Positions 1 to 9,165 are shown, counted from the first letter of the stretch. The stretch is DNA of 64,000 nt from Mycobacterium bourgelatii (GCF_010723575.1 NZ_BLKZ01000001.1:1612001-1676000), one strand, 5' to 3'. Numbers and translations are program-made. Notes: generated by a model from the sequence alone, not told the origin.

Positions 1-1
1 C

Positions 2-358
2 GGGATCGACATGAGCACTGCCAACGGCGTCAACATGGCTAATGGTGGGGGTATCGCGCCATCTCTCGGCGCGGAACTACCGCTCGGGCCCGGACAGCCA
101 CCGGTTCTCATACCGCTGATCACACCGCAGTACAGCTCAGTGGTCAGCGTGGGGCTTAAGCCCGGGTTCGTTGTGGTCGTGCCGGTGATCAGGAAGGAGT
201 TCAGGGGCGCCAATCCCTGGGTGATGATCAGCGACTTCCACATGAAGATCGACGGTTGTGTGGGTCAGTCATTCGTCCGGTCTTACTCAACTCTGACCCG
301 CATCACGGAAGAATCCGACGTCGTGTTGTCCTATGTCGGCAACACGAAAGCCGTCTGA
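2..358 (+). CDS. MspA-family porin-like protein, 3' part only
   Basis: The reading frame is open from the window edge, so the N-terminus and any signal peptide are missing; 118 residues remain. The remaining sequence reads as the C-terminal half of the mycobacterial/rhodococcal MspA family: a glycine-rich stretch, a segment ending in SVGLKPG, then the family-typical tail with IDGC followed by a QSFVRSY-like motif and a YxGxTK ending. MspA proteins are exported outer-membrane beta-barrel porins or relatives. The single cysteine in IDGC is typical of the MspA-like branch rather than of MspA itself. Function as a true porin is inferred from family only. It is followed by a small inverted repeat that may end transcription. 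Confidence 0.75.
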   Translation, partial: GIDMSTANGVNMANGGGIAPSLGAELPLGPGQPPVLIPLITPQYSSVVSVGLKPGFVVVVPVIRKEFRGANPWVMISDFHMKIDGCVGQSFVRSYSTLTRITEESDVVLSYVGNTKAV

Positions 359-381
359 CCGCCAAGCGTCGGGATCTACCC

Positions 382-401
382 GATCGGGTGACTGCCCGAT
401 C
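382..401 (+). terminator. Inverted repeat after the MspA-like gene
   Basis: GATCGGG and CCCGATC form a perfect 7-bp stem with a 6-nt loop, 23 nt after the stop codon of the MspA-like gene. There is no U-tract, which is common for mycobacterial terminators. It could also be a protein binding site. Confidence 0.4.
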
Positions 402-426
402 ACAGGGGAGGAATGGCGGTCAAGCG

Positions 427-441
427 GGGACTTTAGACCCT
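427..441 (+). promoter_or_regulatory. DosR (DevR) box upstream of the WS/DGAT gene
   Basis: GGGACTTTAGACCCT matches every position of the published dormancy-regulon consensus RGGACTTNNGNCCCT. It lies 112 nt before the leader ORF and 159 nt before the WS/DGAT start. DosR controls the WS/DGAT gene tgs1 in M. tuberculosis, so the placement makes biological sense. The match is seen directly; binding is inferred. Confidence 0.7.
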
Positions 442-552
442 GACGCGAAGATCGCATCGAAGACGACATTAGGGATGCTGGACCAACGGACGCGATGGTC
501 CGTGCAACCGGCTTCGCGTGCGTCAGAACTCTTCTCACGAGGAGGTCGTGTG

Positions 553-603
553 ATGACCGATCAGTGGTTGGTCGGCTGCGGCCGCGCCACGGTGTCGCCA
601 TGA
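553..603 (+). CDS. Short leader ORF coupled to the WS/DGAT gene
   Basis: A 16-codon ORF (MTDQWLVGCGRATVSP) begins 7 nt after a strong Shine-Dalgarno sequence AGGAGG at 540-545. Its stop codon TGA overlaps the ATG of the downstream WS/DGAT gene (ATGA at 600-603). The strong ribosome binding site fits no in-frame start of the WS/DGAT ORF, so ribosomes probably enter here and reinitiate at 600. The peptide itself probably has no function; translational coupling is the likely role. Confidence 0.5.
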   Translation: MTDQWLVGCGRATVSP

Positions 604-2030
604 GGCGGTTGTCGAGCCTGGATGCGGCATTCTGGTTCGCCGAGACCCACACCTGTCCCATGCACATCGGCGGCCTCGCGATCTGCGACCCTGCCGAAGC
701 GCCTCACTTTTCGTTCGGTGCAGTGAAAAGTATTATCGCGGAACGACTTCCGGAATTACCCGAGCTGCGGTGCCGGGTGGCCGGCGCCCCCCTCGGTCTG
801 GATCGGCCCTGGTGGGTCGAGGACGACAAGCTCGATATCGACTACCACATCCGACGCATCGCCGTGCCCGCGCCGGGCGGACGTCGCGAAGTGGAGGAGT
901 TCGTCGGCCGCCTCATGTCCTATGCGCTGGAACGCAACAGACCGTTGTGGGAGCTCTGGTTCATCGAAGGGCTAGAGCGCGGTCGTGCCGCAATACTGAC
1001 CAAGATCCATCACGCCGTCATCGACGGAGTGTCGGGCACCGGACTGAGCGAGATCCTGCTGGACGCCACGCCGGAACCGCGGCCACCAGTCGCCAAGGTC
1101 CGCGAGTCGCCGGCGGCTGGCATGCCGCGTCTTGAGCGGCGTGCGCTTGGCGCCATGTTCAATGTCGCGGTCGCGACCCCTTACCGGGTGGCGCGGATCC
1201 TGCAGCAAATGCTTGTTCAGCAACTGGCGGTGCGTGGGATCCCCAATAAGCCGCCCCATTTCTTCGAGGCGCCCATCACCCGGTTCAATGCCGAATTGAC
1301 GCCCGAGCGGCGGATCACGTTGGCCCGAGTGCCGTTGGAGCGGGTAAAGGCTGTCAAGCAGGCCTTCGATGTGAAGCTGAATGACGTTGTGATGGCAATG
1401 GTTTCGGGCGCGCTCCGTGACTACCTCGCGGAGCGCGGGGAACTTCCGGATCGGCCTCTGATCGCTCAGATTCCGGTGTCGACCCATCACGACAAATCGC
1501 CGGCCGGCAATCAGATCTCGTCTATGACGATGAGCCTGGCCACCGATGTGCCCGACGACGCGGAGCGGTTGAGAACCATCTATCGCAATTCCCAAGGGGC
1601 CAAGGAGATGGCGAAAGCGCTCACCGCTCATCAGATCATGGGCCTGACGGATACGACGCCGCCGGGCTTGCTGGCGTTGGCCGTTCGGGCCTATACCGCA
1701 AGCCATCTCGGCGGTCACGTCGCACCGATAAACCTGGTCATCTCGAATGTGCCGGGGCCCGACCATCCCATGTATCTGGCGGGCGCGTTGGTCGAAAGCC
1801 TGGTGCCTATCGGACCCCTTACCATGGAGGTGGGATTGAACATCAGCTGTTTCAGCTATCGCGAGTCGATCGACTTCGGCTTCGTCACCACCCCAGAGGT
1901 CGCCGACGATATCGACGAGCTGGCCGACGCAGTCGAGCCCGCGCTGACGCGCTTGGAAAAGGCTGCACATCAGCTGTCGGATGCTAAGCCGTCAAAGCGA
2001 TCGCGGGTCAGGAAATCCGCGAGCGACTGA
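600..2030 (+). CDS. WS/DGAT-family O-acyltransferase (triacylglycerol synthase type)
   Basis: 476 residues from the ATG at 600, typical for the bacterial wax ester synthase/diacylglycerol acyltransferase family, which transfers acyl groups from acyl-CoA to diacylglycerol or fatty alcohol at the membrane face. The active-site motif HHAVIDG is at residues 137-143, preceded by the family motif PLWELW at 115. The second conserved ND motif (NDVVMA) is at 261, and a NLVISNVPGP motif lies in the C-terminal domain. An in-frame ATG exists upstream at 495, but the family N-terminus (RRLSSLDAAF) starts at 600 and the upstream codons look unlike protein. The upstream DosR-type box suggests induction in hypoxia, as for M. 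tuberculosis tgs1. It converges on ppk2 with a 13-nt gap. Confidence 0.88.
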   Translation: MRRLSSLDAAFWFAETHTCPMHIGGLAICDPAEAPHFSFGAVKSIIAERLPELPELRCRVAGAPLGLDRPWWVEDDKLDIDYHIRRIAVPAPGGRREVEEFVGRLMSYALERNRPLWELWFIEGLERGRAAILTKIHHAVIDGVSGTGLSEILLDATPEPRPPVAKVRESPAAGMPRLERRALGAMFNVAVATPYRVARILQQMLVQQLAVRGIPNKPPHFFEAPITRFNAELTPERRITLARVPLERVKAVKQAFDVKLNDVVMAMVSGALRDYLAERGELPDRPLIAQIPVSTHHDKSPAGNQISSMTMSLATDVPDDAERLRTIYRNSQGAKEMAKALTAHQIMGLTDTTPPGLLALAVRAYTASHLGGHVAPINLVISNVPGPDHPMYLAGALVESLVPIGPLTMEVGLNISCFSYRESIDFGFVTTPEVADDIDELADAVEPALTRLEKAAHQLSDAKPSKRSRVRKSASD

Positions 2031-2043
2031 CCGCACACCACAC

Positions 2044-2922
2044 TCAGTCCGCCAACGCACGGCCCACCAACAACGGGTCGGGCTCACCCACCAGCTCGTG
2101 GTCCTTGTCCTCGTACTCGTACCTGGACAGGATGTAGCGCATCGCGTTGATGCGGGCCCGCTTTTTATCGTTGCTCTTGACCACGATCCACGGAGCGATG
2201 TCGGTGTCGGTGGCATTGAACATCTTCTCCTTGGCCTCGGTGTATTCGTCCCACCTCCGCACCGCTTCCATGTCCATCGGTGAGAACTTCCACTGCTTGA
2301 CCGGATCGACCAGTCGGATGGCGAACCGGGTGCGTTGCTCGGCTGGCGAAACCGAGAACCAGAACTTGGTCAGGCATACTCCGTTCTTGACCAGCATCGC
2401 CTCGAAAAGCGGTGCTTGCCATAGGAATTCGTCATACTGCGCGGGGGTGCAGAAGCCCATTACCTGCTCCACGCCGGCGCGGTTGTACCAGGACCGGTCG
2501 AACAACACCATCTCCCCGCCCGATGGCAGATGTTTGATGTAGCGCTGGAAGTACCACTGCGTCTTCTCGCGATCGGTCGGCTTTACCAGTGCGACCACGC
2601 GCGCGGTTCGGGGATTGAGGTGCTCCATGAACCGCTGGATGGTGCCGCCCTTGCCGGCGGCGTCGCGACCCTCGAACACGATCAGGTGCCGGGCGCCGGT
2701 GAGTTTGCCGTGATTCTGCAGCTTCAGCAGTTCGATCTGCAGCCGGCGCTTCACCCGCTCGTATTCGTCGCGCCCCAACTTGTCGTCGTAGGGATAACCC
2801 TCGCGCCACGTCTCGACGTTGTTCCCGTCCCGGTCGAGCAACACCGGGTCGTCGTCATCCTCGTCGTTGACGGTGTATCCGTGCTCGGGAGTCGACAGGT
2901 CGTCCAGATCGATTTCTGCCAT
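2044..2922 (-). CDS. ppk2: Polyphosphate kinase 2 family protein
   Basis: 292 residues from the ATG at 2922; an in-frame upstream start at 3021 would add a non-conserved leader overlapping the nitroreductase gene. PPK2 enzymes transfer phosphate between polyphosphate and nucleoside di- or monophosphates. The P-loop EGRDAAGKGG is at residues 84-93 and the lid motif FDRSWYNR at 141-148. Length and an acidic N-terminal segment (EDDDD at 21-25) resemble the M. tuberculosis PPK2 (Rv3232c). It is the last gene of a five-gene minus-strand run with gaps of 31-42 nt, so it is probably cotranscribed with the nitroreductase and Hsp70-like genes. The preferred direction of catalysis cannot be read from sequence. 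Confidence 0.88.
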   Translation of the reverse strand: MAEIDLDDLSTPEHGYTVNDEDDDDPVLLDRDGNNVETWREGYPYDDKLGRDEYERVKRRLQIELLKLQNHGKLTGARHLIVFEGRDAAGKGGTIQRFMEHLNPRTARVVALVKPTDREKTQWYFQRYIKHLPSGGEMVLFDRSWYNRAGVEQVMGFCTPAQYDEFLWQAPLFEAMLVKNGVCLTKFWFSVSPAEQRTRFAIRLVDPVKQWKFSPMDMEAVRRWDEYTEAKEKMFNATDTDIAPWIVVKSNDKKRARINAMRYILSRYEYEDKDHELVGEPDPLLVGRALAD

Positions 2923-2962
2923 ACCTGGCGCGTTCCACGGGCGCCGTTTGTTGAAACCCGGC

Positions 2963-3628
2963 TCAACGCTCGAACGCTGGGCCGTCGAAACGCTCCCGGG
3001 TGACGAAGTCCGCGACCGCAAGCCGGCGCAGCTTGGTCAGTTGGCGCGTCGGTTTACCGAGCGGCACCACTGCGGCGACCGCGTGCTGCTCGGGGATGCC
3101 CAGGAGTGCGCGCACCTCGTCCTCCCGGGCGATGGCCATCGTGGTGAAGGTCCCGCCGTAGCCTTCGTTGCGGGCGGCCAGCAACACGTTCCACACCAAC
3201 GGGTACACCGATGCTCCCGCGGCGATCCCGACCCGGTCCAGTTCTTGATCGAGCGCGGCGATAACACTCAAGTCTACCGAAAAGACCAGCACCACAGGCG
3301 CTTTCAGGAAGGGCTCGACGAACGCCGCCGGAATCTCGGTCGCGTCGATGACGTCCTGCGGGACCTGGCTGGGCTGTAGGGGGTTCCACGGATTCTCGCC
3401 CGCGATCCGTTGGGCGAAGTAACGACGTGCGGCGCCGGTACCCAGTTCCGCCAGACGACGGCGGGCGGCGGCGTCTCGCACGACGGTGATGTGGCCGCCT
3501 TGCCGGTTGCCGCCGCTGGGCGCGAAGCGGGCATTGTCGAAAATGCGCCACAGCACGTCGTCGGGGAGGGGGTCATCGGTGAACTCCCGGGCCGCGAACG
3601 TCGTTCGCATCACGTCATACAGATCCAC
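2963..3628 (-). CDS. Nitroreductase-family flavoprotein
   Basis: 221 residues with a GTG start. The FMN-binding nitroreductase fold is indicated by REF near residues 14-16, the motif ARFAPSGGNRQ at 33-43, a central EIPAAF segment, and the C-terminal GYGGTFTT plus GIPEQH and PLGKP motifs. Members reduce nitro groups, quinones or enones with NAD(P)H; the natural substrate here is unknown. It sits 40 nt upstream of ppk2 and 31 nt downstream of the Hsp70-like gene. Confidence 0.85.
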   Translation of the reverse strand: MDLYDVMRTTFAAREFTDDPLPDDVLWRIFDNARFAPSGGNRQGGHITVVRDAAARRRLAELGTGAARRYFAQRIAGENPWNPLQPSQVPQDVIDATEIPAAFVEPFLKAPVVLVFSVDLSVIAALDQELDRVGIAAGASVYPLVWNVLLAARNEGYGGTFTTMAIAREDEVRALLGIPEQHAVAAVVPLGKPTRQLTKLRRLAVADFVTRERFDGPAFER

Positions 3629-3659
3629 GACCGCTACACCCGAACCTATACCCGCGCCG

Positions 3660-5186
3660 CTATAGCCGCGCCGGGGCGCGCCGTTCCAGTCGGAACGTGC
3701 GTTGGAAGCCGGCCGGCTGCGTCGTGAGCGTCACTTCCACCGCCCCGCCGGGCGCCACGACGTAGCGTTCCTCCACGTCCGGTCCGTCGTTCCAGCGGCC
3801 CACCGGCTGACGGCCGAGGTCGTCGCGGTCGTGCAGGGCCGGGTCGAAAGGGAACAGGACCGGGTCGTAGGGAGTGACGTCCCCGTCGGGACGGCCGTCG
3901 ACCAGGCGGCTGCACTCCACGAACCGGAAATGTCCGATGTTGTGTGCGGCCCGGTAGGTCCGCTTGATGACCAACGGGCTGCGTCCGTCGTCGGGAAGTG
4001 ACGCGTCCTTGGGCACGATCGGGTCGAAAACGACGTCGGTACCGGCGCGGGCTTCGCGGAAGACCCCGAAATGTCGTGAAAAGCGTTCGGACAACTCGAA
4101 ACCGGATTCCTTGTCGAGGAACACCGCAAGACCGATGGCCGTGGCGGCGAAGGGGTGCGGTGAACGCTTCACCCGCTTGTCGCCGAAGGTGGCACGCAAC
4201 ATCCGCGCCACCAGTGGGAAGACGCCGGCCCCGCCCACCACGTAGATGCCGGCCAGGTCCGACCACGGCGTCTCCCCGCGACTGGGGTCGCGCAGCACGC
4301 GGTCGAGAAGTTCGACCGTTTTGTCGACCAGCGGCGCGCACGCCGAGTAGACCTCATCGATGCCGCAGGAGAACGGCGGCCGGTCGAGCATTGTGAGATC
4401 GACCAGGAAACGGCGGGTCTGCGGCCCGACGGCTTCCTTGCGGGCGGCGCACTCGTCCTTAAGCAGGCCGCGAGTGTCGTCGTCGACCGCCGGCTGTTGC
4501 ACGCCGGCGAGGACGAGATCAACGATCGCGTCGTCGAAGTCGTCTCCGCCGAGTCGCTGGATGCCCTCGCTGAGGGTCACCTCGTTGGCGTGCCCGGTCA
4601 TTTTCAGCAGCGAGGCATCGAAGGTGCCCCCACCAAGGTCGTAGATGAGGACATACTCGCGCTTGGCGGTGATCGTGGACCGGTACCGGTGGGCGTATTC
4701 CAGGCTCGCGGCCGACGGCTCGTTCAGCAGCGCGACGACATGGAAGCCCGCCGCTACGAACGCGTCCAACGTCAAAAGCCGTTGGGCGCTAGAGGCATTG
4801 GCCGGCACGCTGATGGCGGCCTCGATGGTCTCGTCCGGCGCGATGCCTGCGTTCGAACGGTGACAGAGATCGCTCTTCAGCTGGGCCAGAAACCCGGTGA
4901 GCAGTTCGGCCAGTCGGTAGTTACGTCCGGCCAGGTTGACCTCGGTCGTCGGACCGGCGTCATTGAGGAGACGCTTGAAAGACCGCAACACCGACCATTC
5001 CCGATCGTGTCGGACGGTGGCGGCATCCGGGCCGAAGCGGAGCTGTCCCGCGGCGTTGGCGGCGATCAGGGACGGCCAGGCGTCGGTGCGGTCCAAAGAG
5101 CCGTCGAACGAGACGACCGGGTAGTTACCTCGGTCGACGAGTGCGACGACGGTGTGGGTGGTGCCAAAGTCGATGCCGACTCTCAT
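3660..5186 (-). CDS. Hsp70-like ATPase-domain protein
   Basis: 508 residues. The actin/Hsp70 ATPase core is clear: phosphate-1 motif GIDFGTTHT at residues 4-12, NEPSAA at 155-160, phosphate-2 motif DLGGGTFD at 183-190, and the adenosine motif VVGGAG at 316-321. The C-terminal 150 residues do not resemble the DnaK substrate-binding domain or lid, so this is a divergent Hsp70-like protein rather than DnaK. It may act as a chaperone or regulatory ATPase; no partner is evident apart from its operon neighbours (CstA upstream, nitroreductase and PPK2 downstream). Confidence 0.8.
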   Translation of the reverse strand: MRVGIDFGTTHTVVALVDRGNYPVVSFDGSLDRTDAWPSLIAANAAGQLRFGPDAATVRHDREWSVLRSFKRLLNDAGPTTEVNLAGRNYRLAELLTGFLAQLKSDLCHRSNAGIAPDETIEAAISVPANASSAQRLLTLDAFVAAGFHVVALLNEPSAASLEYAHRYRSTITAKREYVLIYDLGGGTFDASLLKMTGHANEVTLSEGIQRLGGDDFDDAIVDLVLAGVQQPAVDDDTRGLLKDECAARKEAVGPQTRRFLVDLTMLDRPPFSCGIDEVYSACAPLVDKTVELLDRVLRDPSRGETPWSDLAGIYVVGGAGVFPLVARMLRATFGDKRVKRSPHPFAATAIGLAVFLDKESGFELSERFSRHFGVFREARAGTDVVFDPIVPKDASLPDDGRSPLVIKRTYRAAHNIGHFRFVECSRLVDGRPDGDVTPYDPVLFPFDPALHDRDDLGRQPVGRWNDGPDVEERYVVAPGGAVEVTLTTQPAGFQRTFRLERRAPARL

Positions 5187-5228
5187 TGGTCACCAGCTTA
5201 AGCCGGTTGGGGCGGGTTGGCGCGCTGG

Positions 5229-7505
5229 CTACTCGGCGTGCCGAGCCCACTGTTCCTGCAACTGCCGTTCTGCCGCGGTGGGAATCAGACTGGACGGCGC
5301 GAACCTTCTGGACGGTACCGGGTCGTCCTCGGTCAATGGCCTGCCGCCGCCACGAATTGCCTTGACGGCGACGATGATTCCGGCTGCCACCACGATGATG
5401 ACCACCAGCGCGAAGATGATCGACAACGTCCCCTGTACGAAGGTGTTCCTGATCACCTGGTCCAGCTGATAGGCGTCCTTGGCCGAACCGAAGGTTGTCT
5501 TCCCCGCTTCTTTCGCCGCCAGGTACTGGTAATGCTGCGTCCAGTAGCCGATGGCCGGATCCCCAGAGAAAATCTTCTGCCACGATGCCGTCAGGGTGAC
5601 CGCCAAATCCCAGAGCAGGGGAATGCCAGGGACGAAGGCCCATTTGAGCAAGCCCTTCTTGATGACCACCACGGTGAGCACGGTGAGGGACATCGCCGCG
5701 AGCAACTGGTTGGCGATGCCGAACAGCGGGAAAAGGGTGTTGATGCCGCCCAGCGGATCGGTCACGCCCATCAGCAGGATGCTTCCCCACGCCGCGACGA
5801 CCACCACGCTGCAGATCCACACGCCGGGGCGCCAGCTGGGATTGCGCAGCTTGGCCAGCGGTCCACCCAGATTGCTCAATGCATCGGAGAGCATGAAGCG
5901 GTTGACTCGGGTGCCGGCATCGAGGGTGGTGAGGATGAACAGCGCCTCGAACATGATCGCGAAGTGGTACCAGAACGCCTTGAGATCGGCGCCACCGAAG
6001 ACGCGGTGCAATACCTCGGACATGCCGAATGCAAGGGTCGGGGCTCCGCCCGTCCGCGACACGATGGAGTGTTCGCCGACGCTGCTGGCGGCCTGGCTGA
6101 TTTGATCCGCGGTGGCTGGCGCGCCGGAAAGACCGAGGGTGTTGACGTATTCGGCGGCGCTGGCCGCGGTGCCGCCGGTTTGCGCAGCGGGGGCGTTGAT
6201 GGCGAAATACAGGTGCTGGTTGAGGATTGACGCGGTGATCAGCGCCATGACCGCGACGAACGATTCGGTGATCATGCCGCCGTAGCCGATCAGCCGCATC
6301 TGGCTTTCTTTCTCCAACAGCTTGGGCGTTGTCCCGGAGGAGATCAGCGAGTGAAAGCCGGACAGTGCGCCGCACGCGATGGTGATGAACAGAAAGGGAA
6401 ACAGTGAGCCCGCGAACACCGGGCCGTCGCCGTTGATCGCGAATCGAGATATGGCCGGTGCCTGCATCGCCGGGTGGGCAAGACAGATGCCGGCCGCCAG
6501 CAGGCCGACGGCGCCGACCTTCATGAACGTCGACAAATAGTCGCGGGGTGCGAGCAGTAACCACACCGGCAGCACCGACGCGGCGAAGCCGTAGATGATG
6601 AGGCACCAACACAAAGTGACCGGAGACAGGGTGAACCAGGATGCACCCCAAGATGTTTCGGCGACCCAATTGCCCGATCCCACGGCGGCGAGCAGCAGCG
6701 CGAAGCCGATGAACGACACCTCGCCAACCCGCCCAGGACGCAGGAAGCGCAGGTAGCAGCCCATGAACAGGGCAATGGGGATCGTCATTGCAATGGAGAA
6801 CACGCCCCACGGGCTTTGGGCCAGTGCCTTGACCACGATGAGCGCGAGGACCGCGATCAGGATCACCATGATGACGAGGACACCGATCAGGGCGGCGGCC
6901 CCGCCGATGACGCCCAGTTCGTCGCGGGCCATTTGGCCCAGGGAACGGCCCCGGCGCCGGGTGGAGATCCACAACACGAGATAGTCCTGGACGCAACCAC
7001 CGAACACGGCGCCCAGCACGATCCAAATCGTGCCGGGCAAGTAGCCCATCTGGGCGGCCAGCACGGGTCCGACGAGTGGTCCGGCTCCGGCGATGGCCGC
7101 GAAATGATGGCCGAACAGCACGCGCCGGTCGGTGGGTACGTAGTCGGTGCCGTCCTCGAGAACCTCGGCGGGAGTGGCGTGGTCGTCGCGTGGGCGAACG
7201 ATCTTCATCTCGATCAGCCGGGCATAGAACCGGTAGCCGATGATGTAAGTGCAGATCGCCGCGACCACAAACCACACCGCGTTCACCGTCTCGCCGCGTG
7301 CCAACGCGATGATCGCCCAGGCGATGGCGCCGACGACCGCGATCACGCCGAAGATGATCTTGTGCCGGCCGGTGATGGGGGAGCGGTCGATGATCGCGAC
7401 GGGGGGCAGTTCGGTGTCGTTGCGGATATAGGTGATGTCGCCGTCCACCCAAGCTCCCTCGTCAGCGTCGTTGGCGAGTGTGAATCTACAGACGTATGCG
7501 GACAC
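5229..7505 (-). CDS. cstA: Carbon starvation protein A, peptide/pyruvate transporter family
   Basis: 758 residues from a GTG start, with an N-terminal cytoplasmic segment and many membrane helices (the first around residues 50-70). Conserved CstA stretches such as HHFAAIAGAGPLVGPVLAA (around 130-150) and GGCVQDYLVLW are present, together with the SGFHSLISSGTTPK loop. CstA proteins import peptides or pyruvate under carbon limitation. It corresponds to M. tuberculosis Rv3063. The gene begins 32 nt after ligB on the same strand and is followed after 42 nt by the Hsp70-like gene. The GTG start is the furthest upstream; a shorter start inside the first 30 residues cannot be excluded. Confidence 0.92.
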   Translation of the reverse strand: MSAYVCRFTLANDADEGAWVDGDITYIRNDTELPPVAIIDRSPITGRHKIIFGVIAVVGAIAWAIIALARGETVNAVWFVVAAICTYIIGYRFYARLIEMKIVRPRDDHATPAEVLEDGTDYVPTDRRVLFGHHFAAIAGAGPLVGPVLAAQMGYLPGTIWIVLGAVFGGCVQDYLVLWISTRRRGRSLGQMARDELGVIGGAAALIGVLVIMVILIAVLALIVVKALAQSPWGVFSIAMTIPIALFMGCYLRFLRPGRVGEVSFIGFALLLAAVGSGNWVAETSWGASWFTLSPVTLCWCLIIYGFAASVLPVWLLLAPRDYLSTFMKVGAVGLLAAGICLAHPAMQAPAISRFAINGDGPVFAGSLFPFLFITIACGALSGFHSLISSGTTPKLLEKESQMRLIGYGGMITESFVAVMALITASILNQHLYFAINAPAAQTGGTAASAAEYVNTLGLSGAPATADQISQAASSVGEHSIVSRTGGAPTLAFGMSEVLHRVFGGADLKAFWYHFAIMFEALFILTTLDAGTRVNRFMLSDALSNLGGPLAKLRNPSWRPGVWICSVVVVAAWGSILLMGVTDPLGGINTLFPLFGIANQLLAAMSLTVLTVVVIKKGLLKWAFVPGIPLLWDLAVTLTASWQKIFSGDPAIGYWTQHYQYLAAKEAGKTTFGSAKDAYQLDQVIRNTFVQGTLSIIFALVVIIVVAAGIIVAVKAIRGGGRPLTEDDPVPSRRFAPSSLIPTAAERQLQEQWARHAE

Positions 7506-7537
7506 CTACACCCGTTGTGGCGCTCGCTCGTGCGGGA

Positions 7538-9067
7538 TCAGTACATGGCCCGCACCGTGTCGATGGTGTCGGCTTCGGCGGGGCTCTTGTCGTCGCGATA
7601 GCGCACCACCCGGGCGAACCGCAGTGCGACCCCGCCCGGGTAGCGCGACGAACCTTGCACCCCGTCGAGCGCGATCTCGACCACCTGCTCGGGGCGCACG
7701 TGCACCACGTAGCCGTCCGTACCGCCGACGGCGAGTTCGGTGAATCGGGCGGTCTGCCATTCCAGCATGGCGTCGGTCATGCCTTTGAAAGTCTTTCCGA
7801 CCATGACGAATTCACCCGTTGCCGGATCACGCGCGCCCAGATGGATGTTCGACAGCTTGCCCTTGCGCCGGCCGGAACCCCACTCGACCGCCAGCACCAC
7901 GAGGTCGAGGGTGTGCACCGGTTTGACCTTCAGCCACCCCGCGCCTCGGCGGCCCGCTTGATACGGCGCCGACGCCGCCTTGGCCATCACCCCTTCGTGG
8001 CCGGCGGCCAGCGTCGCCTCCAGAAACGCCGCGGCCGCCGCCGCGTCCGAGGTGTGCAGCCGGTCAACCCGTTGCGCTTCGGGTACCAGCGCGTCGAGGG
8101 CCGCCAGCCGTTCGGCGGTCGGGGCATCGAGCAGATCGACGCCGTCGTGATGCAGGATGTCGAAGAAGAACACCGAAAGTGGTTGTGCTGCACGGGCAGC
8201 CGCCACGTCGACGGAGCGGCCGAACCGCGATGCGGTGACCTGGAAGCGGTGTGGGCGGTTGTCCGGGCGCAGCGCGATCGCCTCGCCGTCGGCAACCAGC
8301 TCGCGCACCGGCAACGCCAAGGTGGCCTCGACCACTTCGGGCAGCCGGGCGGTCACGTCGTCGAGGCTGCGGGTAAAGACGGTGACCTCGTCCCCGGACC
8401 GGTGGATCTGCACCCGCGCGCCGTCCAGCTTGGCTTCGAAAATGCTTGTCCCGCCGTGACGTTCGAGTGCATCGGCGACATCGGTGGCCGTCTGCGCCAG
8501 CATCGGGCCGACCGGTCTGCCCACCCGCAGGGTGAACTCGTCCAGCGCACGCTCACCGCCGGACAGGCCCGCGGCGGCCACCGCCGGCAGGTCGCCGCCC
8601 AGCATCGCGGCCCGCTGTACCGCGGCGGCCGGAATCCCGGCGGCCTTCGCCACCGCGTCGGTCATCACGCCGATCAGCGCGCCCTGCCGCAGTTCACCAC
8701 CCAGCAGGCGCACCAGGAAGGTTTGCTCGGCTTCGGTGGCGGCGGCGAACAAGCCCCTGACGAGTTCGGCACGCCGCGCCTGCGATCCCTTGCCCGACAC
8801 CGCCTTGATTTCGGAGAAGGTGGCGTCGACGCCTTGGACGGTCAGAGTGGGGCTTGGTGCCGCGGGCGGCAGCGAGCGCAGGCTCGCCCAGCCCACGCCG
8901 ATCTGGCGCTGGCGGAGTTCGCCGGAGAGCCACGACACGATGATCGCGACGAGTTCGGCGTCGGGTGCTGCCTGGCTCAACAGGTCGGCGATGCGCGCGA
9001 CCTTCGTCAGGCGCGACGAAGTGCCGCCCACATTAAGCGATGTGCTTGCTACGTCGACAAGGAGCAC
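7538..9067 (-). CDS. ligB: ATP-dependent DNA ligase
   Basis: 509 residues from a GTG at 9067, which matches the N-terminus of M. tuberculosis LigB (Rv3062); a TTG at 9097 would add 10 residues. The nucleotidyltransferase motif I is FEAKLDGARVQ, with the adenylated lysine at about residue 213. Downstream motifs include FFFDILHHDG, a GHEGVMAK motif and GAGWLKVKP (motif V region), followed by an OB-fold with the WGSGRRKGKLSNIHLGA segment. It seals nicks using ATP and is non-essential beside LigA in mycobacteria. It heads the run ligB-cstA-hsp70-like-nitroreductase-ppk2 and is divergent from the SDR gene at 9166. Confidence 0.93.
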   Translation of the reverse strand: MLLVDVASTSLNVGGTSSRLTKVARIADLLSQAAPDAELVAIIVSWLSGELRQRQIGVGWASLRSLPPAAPSPTLTVQGVDATFSEIKAVSGKGSQARRAELVRGLFAAATEAEQTFLVRLLGGELRQGALIGVMTDAVAKAAGIPAAAVQRAAMLGGDLPAVAAAGLSGGERALDEFTLRVGRPVGPMLAQTATDVADALERHGGTSIFEAKLDGARVQIHRSGDEVTVFTRSLDDVTARLPEVVEATLALPVRELVADGEAIALRPDNRPHRFQVTASRFGRSVDVAAARAAQPLSVFFFDILHHDGVDLLDAPTAERLAALDALVPEAQRVDRLHTSDAAAAAAFLEATLAAGHEGVMAKAASAPYQAGRRGAGWLKVKPVHTLDLVVLAVEWGSGRRKGKLSNIHLGARDPATGEFVMVGKTFKGMTDAMLEWQTARFTELAVGGTDGYVVHVRPEQVVEIALDGVQGSSRYPGGVALRFARVVRYRDDKSPAEADTIDTVRAMY

Positions 9068-9165
9068 GCTCGCCAGCTTGGCATGCCTCCCCGACAAGCC
9101 CGTGGAGCGGACGCGCTAGCGTTACAGATCTCACGGATTCTGACAAGCCGCAAAGGAGAGGCCGG

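Noticed and set aside
5125..7452. 775-codon ORF in another frame over cstA
   Set aside because: Low-complexity Arg/His/Gly composition; cstA in the neighbouring frame is clearly the gene.
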